Of a stretch of DNA of 11,068 nt, positions 5,791 through 11,068 are shown piece after piece. The notes under the pieces are model-generated. The model was not told the DNA's origin, ran no database searches, and saw only the letters and a program-made list of their open reading frames with translations. Position 1 is the stretch's first letter. Every line of letters begins with the position of its first letter. The translations under genes were made by a program, and so were the position numbers. The stretch comes from Candidatus Bathyarchaeota archaeon (GTDB lineage: Archaea; Thermoproteota; Bathyarchaeia; Bathyarchaeales; Bathyarchaeaceae). Where the stretch lies: the NCBI GenBank assembly GCA_029883255.1, contig JAOUJL010000034.1, positions 1 to 11,068 on the forward strand, read 5' to 3'.

Positions 5791-7079
5791 CAACCTCTCT
5801 CAAATATCATTACACCTGATTGGCAACCTGTTCCTCCATGTCCCTGAAGCAGTGCCCTTTGTGCTCCACTTAATGCTCTAGCGTTTGTCTTCCACTTGTT
5901 CGCCGTCTGTTCAGTTAGCTGCCAGCAAATCTGCGCTGCCTGTGCAATAGATGTTGCCCCAACCGGGTGTCCCGCTGCAGTGTGCGCTCCGCTTATCTGA
6001 CACGGAAGTCCACCACCCCATTCCGTGAGGCCTTCCCTTACGAGTTTTTTGCCATCACCGAGTTTGCAGAATCTCAGATCTTCGTACATAGCAAGCTCAA
6101 CGCCATCATAAGGGTTGAATAGCTCGGCAAAGTCAAGCTGTCTAACCGGATCGTCTATCCCGGCCATCTTGTAGGCCATGTCTCCAGAAGTGCGCATGGA
6201 TCCGAAATTAGCCATCTCCGGATAGGGTGCAGCAGTCTTCGTTGAAACATCTGGATAAAGCGCCTCGTCTTCTGGATAGAGACCCTTATACATGGGGTTG
6301 TCCACACGGTCTCCAGGCCGCATTGTGTCTGTACCTAAACCAACACCAGTAATCCAAACCGGCGAGTCTGTGAACTTCTTAGCTGTTTCTTCGCTCGCCA
6401 AAAGCATGCACGCGCCTCCATCGCTTATCATCGCACAATTAAGCGCACGATAGGGCCAAGAAATAAGCCTCGACTTGAACACGTCTTCGACTGTTATGAA
6501 GGTTGTTCCATGTTGACTACGCCATTGGGCGTAAGGATTGAAAGTTGCGTTGTTGTGGTTTTTCACGGCGATCTTAGCCATGTCCTCTTCCGTTTCGCCA
6601 TACAAGTGCATGTGCCTGGTCTCTAACACAGCGTAGTATCCTGTGTAGTAGCCTCCAACTGGAAAGTCCCAGTCCGTGTCGGAAGCAGAAGCAATCATCT
6701 CGTTCACCTTAGGCGTGTCCATTTCACTCATTTTTTCCCAGCCGACAACAAGCACGTTCTTGAATATTCCAGATTTTATGTACATGAAGGCATTGATCAA
6801 AGCGTCCACAGGGGTTGCTCCACCGGATTCAACGCGGTATGCTGGTTTCGGCAGCAATCCTAAATAGTCATGGATTATCCAGTGGAAACACAACTGTCCA
6901 GCCAAGTGGTCGCTGAAGTAAGAGTACATCACGGCGTCTATGTCCTTCGGATAGTCAATGTTGGGATTGTCAGCAAGCATTTCCTTGACTGCTTCAGCGC
7001 ATAATTCTTCGTGCAGTTCAAAGCGGGGGTTGTCAAACCTAGAAATTCCAGCTCCAACTACAGCAACACGATTACTCAT
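5790..7079 (-). CDS. Thiolase-fold protein lacking the catalytic cysteine, candidate Ltp2-like aldolase subunit
   Basis: 429 residues of the SCP2/lipid-transfer thiolase family along the whole length, aligning by eye with the active thiolase at 7465: VVGWEKM (111-117), RHMHLYGETEEDMAKIAVKNH (155-175), SRLISWP (203-209), MISDGGACMLL (217-227), YEDLRFCKLGDGKKLVREG (332-350), GHPVGAT (370-376). The nucleophile position, Cys in the TEAACAS motif, is Gly87 here (VESGGAT, codon 6819-6821). The HDCF motif is replaced by FNPY at 321-324. His371 of GHP and a late Cys419 remain. An ordinary thiolase reaction is therefore unlikely. In Ltp2-DUF35 aldolase both catalytic cysteines are gone and tyrosines serve in catalysis; Tyr324 at this motif is suggestive. 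The coupled DUF35 gene strengthens the comparison. GAGGG (7086-7090) precedes the ATG. Family sure, reaction inferred. Confidence 0.88.
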   Translation of the reverse strand: MSNRVAVVGAGISRFDNPRFELHEELCAEAVKEMLADNPNIDYPKDIDAVMYSYFSDHLAGQLCFHWIIHDYLGLLPKPAYRVESGGATPVDALINAFMYIKSGIFKNVLVVGWEKMSEMDTPKVNEMIASASDTDWDFPVGGYYTGYYAVLETRHMHLYGETEEDMAKIAVKNHNNATFNPYAQWRSQHGTTFITVEDVFKSRLISWPYRALNCAMISDGGACMLLASEETAKKFTDSPVWITGVGLGTDTMRPGDRVDNPMYKGLYPEDEALYPDVSTKTAAPYPEMANFGSMRTSGDMAYKMAGIDDPVRQLDFAELFNPYDGVELAMYEDLRFCKLGDGKKLVREGLTEWGGGLPCQISGAHTAAGHPVGATSIAQAAQICWQLTEQTANKWKTNARALSGAQRALLQGHGGTGCQSGVMIFERG

Positions 7080-7125
7080 TTTAATCCCTCAACGAACATG
7101 GTTTCTAGTGTTAAAATGTGAACGC

Positions 7126-7132
7126 TATAAAA
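7126..7132 (-). promoter_or_regulatory. TATA-like box for the thiolase-like/DUF35 pair
   Basis: TTTTATA on the minus strand lies 46 bases before the ATG at 7079, in the 86-base gap after the zinc-ribbon gene. It allows separate transcription of the pair, although read-through from the zinc-ribbon gene on the same strand is also possible. Confidence 0.4.
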
Positions 7133-7165
7133 CTTTCGTGAAACAAATGCCCATCTTTATGTTCT

Positions 7166-7387
7166 TTATTCACTTTTCTTAGGAACCAAGAATTCAACGT
7201 GGCGACACTGCGGACAAACATAAACTTCAAAGGGAACAAGTTGTTCACCAAGTTCTGCCAATTCACTAAAAATCAGTTTCCATCCGCCGGATGTTCCACC
7301 GACTCTAAACTTTTCAACTCCCATGAACCGCATTCTAATGTTGCATCTCGGGCACGTACGAACATCAGGATTCATCCAATTCACCAT
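7166..7387 (-). CDS. Small zinc-ribbon protein
   Basis: 73 residues with two CxxC knuckles: Cys12/Cys15 (TCPRCNIRM) and Cys58/Cys61 (VCPQCRHVEF), separated by a long insert. The layout CPRC-x3-M-x-F-x-G ... ELAELGEQ ... F-x-V-Y-V-C-P-x-C-x-x-V-E-F matches a widespread family of small prokaryotic zinc-ribbon proteins, often called nucleic-acid-binding but without a proven role. It lies between the two thiolase/DUF35 pairs, on the strand of the Cys-less pair, 86 bases upstream of it. Its TATA element is the palindrome at 7417-7424, shared with the opposite thiolase gene. Whether it regulates these genes or forms part of a protein complex is unknown. Confidence 0.72.
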   Translation of the reverse strand: MVNWMNPDVRTCPRCNIRMRFMGVEKFRVGGTSGGWKLIFSELAELGEQLVPFEVYVCPQCRHVEFLVPKKSE

Positions 7388-7416
7388 GTTACTTCATTAA
7401 AGAAATTACAAAACGT

Positions 7417-7424
7417 ATTTAAAT
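7417..7424. promoter_or_regulatory. Palindromic TATA element shared by divergent genes
   Basis: ATTTAAAT is its own reverse complement. It lies 29 bases before the minus-strand ATG at 7387 and 40 bases before the plus-strand ATG at 7465, and no better TATA-like box was seen in the 77-base gap. The zinc-ribbon and active thiolase genes probably share it. Confidence 0.5.
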
Positions 7425-7455
7425 CAATCGTGCGAGGTTTTATTTCTTCGTGATT

Positions 7456-7460
7456 GGAGG
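7456..7460 (+). promoter_or_regulatory. Ribosome site of the active thiolase gene
   Basis: GGAGG four bases before the ATG fixes the start at 7465. Confidence 0.65.
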
Positions 7461-7464
7461 ATAA

Positions 7465-8640
7465 ATGTTGAAAGGAAAACCGCTCGTTTCCATAGTATCC
7501 GCCGGTTTGTCAAAATTCGGAAAACTGGAAGGCTTGTACGCTAGGGAAATTTTCGCACAGGCAGCAAAAGAAGCCTTCGACCGCTGCCCAAACCTAGACC
7601 CCAAAAAAGAGATACAGGCATTGTTTGTAGGCCACATGGGGGAATCCTACGAGCATCAGGGACACACAGGCTCAACAGTGGCCGACTGGGCTGGCTTGCT
7701 GCACATACCAGCCATAAGAACGGAAGCGGCGTGTGCATCTTCTGCCGCGGCCCTCAGAGCGGGAATATTCGCTGTGCTTTCAGGCTTATTTGACGTTGTT
7801 ATGGTCGGCGGCGTAGAAAAAATGACCCATAGAACTACATCAGAAGTTACTGAATTTCTGGCCATGGCTTCGGACTTCCCCTTTGAACAGTGGCACGGCA
7901 TAACATTTCCAGGATTGTTCGCTTTGATGGCTACAGCCCACATGCACAAGTACGGAACAACCGAGGAGCAACTAGCCATGGTCGCAGTGAAAAACCATCA
8001 TAATGGATCCTTAAATCCGAAGGCCCACATGCAAAAAGAAGTGACACTAGAAAAGGCTTTGTCATCAAGGTTTATCGCTTGGCCCCTGAAACTTTATGAT
8101 TGTTCACTGATAACGGACGGGGCAAGCTGCTTGATAATAACAAAACCAGAGATAGCTAAAAAATACACCGACCTGCCAATCCACATAATAGGAAGCGGAC
8201 AAGCAAGCGACAGCATAGGCATGTACGAACGCGAAAGCCTCACATCCCTTACCGCAGCGAAAATCTCAGCAAAACAAGCCTACGAAATGGCAGGAGTGAA
8301 ACCCGAAGGCATAGATGTTGCAGAAGTTCACGACTGCTTCACGATAGCCGAAATAATAGCGTACGAAGACCTAGGGTTCTGCAAACCAGGCGAAGGCGGA
8401 CAACTCATCGAAAGAGGCGAAACAAAGCTTGACGGAAGGCTTCCGGTGAACACGAGCGGCGGCCTGAAATCTAAGGGGCATCCTGTGGGCGCGACAGGAA
8501 CGGCCCAAGCGTACGAAATATATCTGCAACTAACTGAACAAGCTGATAGAAGACAGGTGAAGGATGCAAAGATAGGTTTAGCCCATAACGTCGGCGGTTC
8601 TGGTGCAACAGCCGCGGTTCACATTTTCAGGAGGGAATAA
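7465..8640 (+). CDS. SCP2-type thiolase (acetyl-CoA acetyltransferase family) with complete active site
   Basis: 391 residues, usual length for archaeal SCP2-type thiolases. These enzymes cleave 3-ketoacyl-CoA with CoA or join two acyl-CoA units. All catalytic motifs are present: nucleophile Cys90 in TEAACASSAAALRAG, the HDCF motif at 289-292 (His289, Cys291), and His339 in SKGHPVGATGTAQ. Further family blocks are VVMVGGVEKM (111-120), ITDGASCLI (216-224), YEDLGFCKPGEGG (300-312) and the C-terminal VGGSGATAAVHIF. The next gene, a short DUF35 protein, starts one base after the stop, with its ribosome site inside this gene's last codons, so the two are surely made together and probably form a complex. 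The Cys-less paralogue at 5790-7079 has the same partner type, which hints at consecutive steps of one pathway. Substrate unknown. Confidence 0.92.
   Translation: MLKGKPLVSIVSAGLSKFGKLEGLYAREIFAQAAKEAFDRCPNLDPKKEIQALFVGHMGESYEHQGHTGSTVADWAGLLHIPAIRTEAACASSAAALRAGIFAVLSGLFDVVMVGGVEKMTHRTTSEVTEFLAMASDFPFEQWHGITFPGLFALMATAHMHKYGTTEEQLAMVAVKNHHNGSLNPKAHMQKEVTLEKALSSRFIAWPLKLYDCSLITDGASCLIITKPEIAKKYTDLPIHIIGSGQASDSIGMYERESLTSLTAAKISAKQAYEMAGVKPEGIDVAEVHDCFTIAEIIAYEDLGFCKPGEGGQLIERGETKLDGRLPVNTSGGLKSKGHPVGATGTAQAYEIYLQLTEQADRRQVKDAKIGLAHNVGGSGATAAVHIFRRE
8629..8635 (+). promoter_or_regulatory. Ribosome site of the short DUF35 gene, inside the thiolase gene
   Basis: AGGAGGG lies in the last codons of the thiolase gene, six bases before the ATG at 8642. 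It favours this ATG over a start at 8603 and shows tight coupling of the two genes. Confidence 0.7.
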
Positions 8641-8641
8641 A

Positions 8642-9052
8642 ATGAACGAGCAAGCACCATTCACGATAGAGCAATTCTACAAGTACATCAACCTAGGAAA
8701 ACTGATGGGTGGAAAATGCAAAAAATGCGGCGTAATACATCTTCCGCCAAGACCACTGTGCAACAAATGCCTTTCGAAAGAGTTCGAATGGGTTGAAATT
8801 TCACAAAAAGGAAAACTCTTGACATACACCATTATTCATGTGGCACCTCCGCAATTCGAACAGATGGCTCCATACGCAGTTGGCATAATTCAGCTTGAAA
8901 AGGGACTAAGAATCCCAGGCATGATAAGAGATATAGAACATGAAGAAATCGAGATAGGAATGGAATTAACAGTAAACTTTGACACATCTGCTGTGCCGTC
9001 CCAATGGCCCCAGTGGCCAAGATACTACTTCAAACCTACGCATCCTCAGTAA
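8642..9052 (+). CDS. DUF35 zinc-ribbon/OB-fold protein, partner of the active thiolase
   Basis: 136 residues, usual size for this family. The N-terminal helix region (FTIEQFYKYINLGKLMGGKC) leads to a zinc ribbon with Cys26, Cys29, Cys40 and Cys43 (CKKCG, LPPRPLCNKC). The OB fold follows: FEWVEISQKGKLLTYTIIHV (48-67), APYAVGIIQLEKGLRIPG (76-93), and IEIGMELTVNFD (103-114). Small proteins of this type form complexes with thiolase-fold subunits and help bind the CoA moiety. The gene sits one base behind the thiolase with a strong ribosome site overlapping it, so a one-to-one complex is likely. It lacks the long N-terminal extension and the C-terminal tail of the paralogue at 5077-5790, suggesting that the two DUF35 proteins are not interchangeable. 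Confidence 0.88.
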   Translation: MNEQAPFTIEQFYKYINLGKLMGGKCKKCGVIHLPPRPLCNKCLSKEFEWVEISQKGKLLTYTIIHVAPPQFEQMAPYAVGIIQLEKGLRIPGMIRDIEHEEIEIGMELTVNFDTSAVPSQWPQWPRYYFKPTHPQ

Positions 9053-9171
9053 TGCCTTGGCTTGTTCCCTATTTCCGTTTCAGCTTCTTTGATGGCTGAA
9101 TAGTTTATTGAACACCAATCGATATTCTCATAAAAGCTAGATTTTTCGTCCTTTGTTATGTATTCTCTCAT
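9046..9171 (-). CDS. Possible 41-residue acidic small protein
   Basis: A short frame from ATG 9171 to TGA 9048-9046, overlapping the tail of the DUF35 gene by seven bases. The sequence begins MREYITKDEKSSFYENID and ends IGNKPRHY, with protein-like composition but no recognised domain. The start lies inside the small frame at 9137-9265, in a different register. It may be the second half of one gene broken by a frameshift, or a coupled small gene. A chance frame cannot be excluded. Confidence 0.25.
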   Translation of the reverse strand: MREYITKDEKSSFYENIDWCSINYSAIKEAETEIGNKPRHY

Positions 9172-9265
9172 ATTTCTTCCCTAGAATTGTAGCAATCTCT
9201 TCCCACCGTTTGATGTACTCCTTGAATATAGAGATTTTCCGTTCGAGACTTGTTCTATTTTGCAT
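9137..9265 (-). CDS. Possible 42-residue basic small protein with ribosome site
   Basis: The frame begins MQNRTSLERKISIFKEYIK and continues with an amphipathic helix (RWEEIATILGKKYERIHNK). The ATG has GGAGAAGG a few bases upstream, which is better support than most chance frames have. It overlaps the 9046-9171 frame by 35 bases; joining the two through a +1 shift would give a protein of about 75 residues. I recognise no family. Confidence 0.3.
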   Translation of the reverse strand: MQNRTSLERKISIFKEYIKRWEEIATILGKKYERIHNKGRKI

Positions 9266-9388
9266 TTAACCTTCTCCAAAATCATTAGATTAGAAAGAAC
9301 TATTTCAATCTTTCAGAGAACGAACAAAATCTTATCACCAAAAGGGAAAGGGTTAAAGGGAAACCGTAGTTTTCACAATGAATAGAGA

Positions 9389-9530
9389 GAATTAAATTTT
9401 AATCCAACCAACCAACCAACTTGGACGACGGGGACAACGACGGACGGGGACAACCAACGGGGACAGGCGGAACGTCCAACGACGGTTAATGGACAACGGG
9501 GATATGGTTAACCAATTTATTTCCTTCTAG
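9389..9530. repeat. 142-base G-rich dispersed repeat, copy A
   Basis: It is identical to copy B (10931-11068) except for one extra CCAA unit (four against three). It starts GAATTAAATTTTAATCC, then (CCAA)n, CTTGG, a T-free stretch of 52 bases (9423-9474) with GGGGACA at 9430, 9446 and 9459, a fourth GGGG at 9498, the palindrome GGTTAACC (9506-9513), and ends AATTTATTTCCTTCTAG. The ends are imperfect inverted repeats (left GAGAGAATTAAATT at 9385-9398 against right AATTTATTTCCTTC at 9514-9527). It has no coding capacity. It resembles a miniature inverted-repeat element or a conserved spacer repeat; I do not recognise it. Confidence 0.95.
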
Positions 9531-9666
9531 TGGACGGTTAAAAACTGTATACCCGATTCAGCATACATCTATGGATATTAATGGAATAGGAAGGAAGGTA
9601 CCATCAGAAAATACTACTTCAGATATATGTGTATACGAAATCGAGTATACACTAATAGAGTGAGGG
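9531..9666. other. Spacer with three GTATAC palindromes
   Basis: AT-rich DNA between the repeat and the stop of the surface-protein gene. GTATAC occurs at 9547, 9631 and 9645; the last two are the arms of the hairpin at 9629-9652. A GGAAGGAAGG run lies near 9590. No gene is seen. Confidence 0.4.
9629..9652 (-). terminator. Hairpin just past the stop of the surface-protein gene
   Basis: GTGTATAC (9629-9636) and GTATACAC (9645-9652) form a perfect 8-bp stem with an 8-base loop, 15 bases after the stop codon of the minus-strand gene. The place suggests a 3' end structure or terminator. No long T tract follows, so a protein-binding inverted repeat is the alternative. Confidence 0.35.
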
Positions 9667-10743
9667 TTAAAGTTGGATATTGACGCTACCATTCTTAAGT
9701 ACATACTGATTCTCCAAGATTGCCTGCGCGTCAGGATCGACAAGGACGACTTCTTCTAAGGTTAGTAGGGCGAGGCCCTCGGCTTTTCCGCGAAATGTGA
9801 TTGTACCGAGTATTCCGCTGCCTGTTTTGCCTTCTTCTGGCGTCGTCAGTGTGACAGCAAAGGATACGGTGCCCGCCGTATTGTCTATTACTCCCGGTTG
9901 AACGATGAGAAGGCCTGGCGGGACTTCCGATGTGGGAGTTAGGAAATGTCCGTTTGGGATCTCAGTATAAGTTGCTTCCAGATAAGCTGGGTTAAAGTTC
10001 AATATCAATTCATAGCCGAAGATTCCGGGATATGCGACCCCAGTGATGTCTATGCTGACAGAGAACTCCTCACCCACCTCGATATCGTTGTACCCAGGGT
10101 TCACATAAACCTCAAACGAGGCTGAAGAACCTGAATTGACGCTGACGTCTGTTACAACATATGTTTCTAGCCATGTTCTTAATTGATGAGCTGATACACG
10201 AGAACCTTCCAATCTAGTTTGGCCAAAAGCCTCCAACCATCTACACTCACGTGGCACAGAGCCATATAGAGTAGAAGAGGCGATAAGCCTGCCGGTTTTC
10301 GCTTCTCTTAACTTAACATCCACGCAGTATTGAAATCGTGTAACGTCAGGCCCCCCTGCGTACTCACACACCTCGAGGACTAATTCTCTCTCATGTTTAA
10401 TAAAAACAACCAATTGAACTTCAGTCACGTTTGTAGGCAACCACTCTCTTGGAAGGCAGCCCCTGTCCCAATTGGAGTATGTAGGCATTGTAATTGGATG
10501 AATACCTTGCCCCTCATAAGCTGCTGCTAGCTCAACTCCTTCTCCCTCTTCTACCAACGCAAATTCGAAAGCAAAGTAAGGGGGGTCCGGATAATATTTA
10601 CCTTTGAAGTGAACATAAGCGACCACCAACACATATATAGTAAGCAAAATCCCAATGAATTTTGCACAGAATTTTGCCCAAGCTTTTAATGAATATTCGT
10701 CTTTGTTCGCGACCAAGGCTGATAAAACTATTTTCCTATTCAC
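9667..10743 (-). CDS. Membrane-anchored surface protein with a cohesin-like domain
   Basis: 358 residues from a GTG start. A membrane helix at about 28-46 (FIGILLTIYVLVVAYVHF), after a short basic N-terminus, would anchor the protein with most of it outside. Residues 56-197 form a domain with LREAKTGRLIASSTLYGS (145-162), a PREC motif (164-167) and SRVSAHQLRTWLETYV (181-196), a pattern I recall from other uncharacterised exported prokaryotic proteins. Residues 210-358 resemble a cohesin/carbohydrate-binding-module beta sandwich: EVGEEFSVSIDITGV, GYELILNFNPAYLEA, a GTVSFAVTL strand and GILGTITFRGKAEG. Unlike many archaeal surface proteins it ends at this domain without a sorting tail. GGAGG four bases before the GTG favours this start over ATG 10791. 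The gene lies between two direct repeat copies. Confidence 0.78.
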   Translation of the reverse strand: MNRKIVLSALVANKDEYSLKAWAKFCAKFIGILLTIYVLVVAYVHFKGKYYPDPPYFAFEFALVEEGEGVELAAAYEGQGIHPITMPTYSNWDRGCLPREWLPTNVTEVQLVVFIKHERELVLEVCEYAGGPDVTRFQYCVDVKLREAKTGRLIASSTLYGSVPRECRWLEAFGQTRLEGSRVSAHQLRTWLETYVVTDVSVNSGSSASFEVYVNPGYNDIEVGEEFSVSIDITGVAYPGIFGYELILNFNPAYLEATYTEIPNGHFLTPTSEVPPGLLIVQPGVIDNTAGTVSFAVTLTTPEEGKTGSGILGTITFRGKAEGLALLTLEEVVLVDPDAQAILENQYVLKNGSVNIQL

Positions 10744-10747
10744 TTCT

Positions 10748-10752
10748 CCTCC
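10748..10752 (-). promoter_or_regulatory. Ribosome site fixing the GTG start of the surface-protein gene
   Basis: On the minus strand GGAGG, within a GGAGAAGGAGGAGAA stretch, lies four bases before GTG 10743. The upstream ATG at 10791 lacks a comparable site, and the purine tract would then be coding. Confidence 0.65.
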
Positions 10753-10930
10753 TTCTCCTAAACAATGAATAATTGCAGCTTCAAATAACATTTGCGGAAA
10801 AATCTTCTATTTCCCCTGAATGGTGTCACTTTTTTAATGATGGGCTAGAGACAAATCTGGTCTTCAAGGTGGTGTGTCGGTGAAGTTATTCAGGTAGAAG
10901 GCGAATTTTATGTCTTTCTGGGGAAGGAAG

Positions 10931-11068
10931 GAATTAAATTTTAATCCAACCAACCAACTTGGACGACGGGGACAACGACGGACGGGGACAACCAACGGGG
11001 ACAGGCGGAACGTCCAACGACGGTTAATGGACAACGGGGATATGGTTAACCAATTTATTTCCTTCTAG
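10931..11068. repeat. 138-base G-rich dispersed repeat, copy B (reaches window end)
   Basis: Direct copy of 9389-9530 with one CCAA unit fewer and no other difference seen. Its left inverted end, GAAGGAATTAAATT (10927-10940), matches the right end AATTTATTTCCTTC (11052-11065) with a single mismatch as reverse complements. The window ends at the last base shared with copy A, so homology may continue beyond it. Ending in a multi-copy repeat is typical of an assembly break, though that cannot be shown here. Confidence 0.95.

Noticed and set aside
7465..8640. Active thiolase plus DUF35 as the archaeal mevalonate-type acetoacetyl-CoA thiolase/HMG-CoA synthase cluster
   Set aside because: No HMG-CoA synthase gene is present; the neighbouring condensing-type protein is a second thiolase-fold protein without catalytic cysteine.
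8603..8641. Upstream start for the short DUF35 protein at 8603
   Set aside because: It would overlap the thiolase gene by 38 bases without a ribosome site, whereas ATG 8642 has AGGAGGG six bases upstream and matches the family's usual N-terminus.
9389..9530. CRISPR array
   Set aside because: There are only two long copies about 1.5 kb apart with a gene between them; no regular short repeats and spacers, and no cas genes.
10744..10791. ATG start at 10791 for the surface protein
   Set aside because: The extra 16 residues include a translated purine-rich ribosome-site tract; GTG 10743 with GGAGG at four bases is a better start.
1..11068. A complete defence system, integrase, transposase or origin of replication
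   Set aside because: No such protein or iteron pattern was found on either strand.

Overview
The window looks like a piece of a mesophilic to moderately thermophilic archaeal genome, most like the Bathyarchaeia or a related Thermoproteota lineage known mainly from metagenomes (an inference; there is no rRNA or marker gene). The reasons are TATA-like boxes 25 to 50 bases before most starts, T-tract ends, several TTG and GTG starts with clear ribosome sites, thiolase and DUF35 genes in pairs, and an exported protein ending in an IPEFP plus membrane-helix tail of the archaeal sorting type.

Layout. Bases 1-913 (minus) hold the first 304 residues of a B12-dependent acyl-CoA mutase large subunit whose two substrate-selecting residues are of the isobutyryl-CoA mutase type. 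Bases 995-2131 (minus) encode a type III polyketide synthase-like condensing enzyme, divergent from a small basic winged-helix protein (2193-2654) with which it seems to share a TATA box. Bases 2655-4208 carry a tiny exported one-repeat protein (2883-3221), a four-helix membrane protein (3486-3974, minus) and AT-rich spacers. Bases 4283-5106 look like provirus debris: a fragment resembling a virus head-maturation protein and a Myb/SANT-like DNA-binding protein with an eroded end.

Bases 5077-9052 are the metabolic core. Two thiolase plus DUF35 (zinc ribbon and OB fold) gene pairs point away from each other around a small zinc-ribbon gene. The plus-strand pair has a complete SCP2-type thiolase active site (Cys90, His289/Cys291, His339). 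The minus-strand pair has a thiolase-fold protein in which the nucleophilic Cys is Gly87 and the HDCF motif is FNPY, translationally coupled to a DUF35 protein with a long N-terminal extension. That combination recalls the Ltp2-DUF35 aldolases of bacterial steroid side-chain breakdown, where a thiolase fold was turned into a carbon-carbon lyase. With the mutase, the region suggests breakdown or remodelling of branched acyl-CoA compounds: rearrangement, aldol-type cleavage or condensation, and thiolysis. The exact substrate cannot be read from the sequence.

Bases 9053-11068 look like accessory DNA. Two nearly identical copies of a 138-142 base repeat (9389-9530 and 10931-11068, direct orientation, one CCAA unit different) bracket a gene for a membrane-anchored surface protein with a cohesin-like domain (9667-10743, minus). 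The repeat has imperfect inverted ends, a T-free G-rich core and four GGGG runs. The window stops inside or at the end of the second copy.
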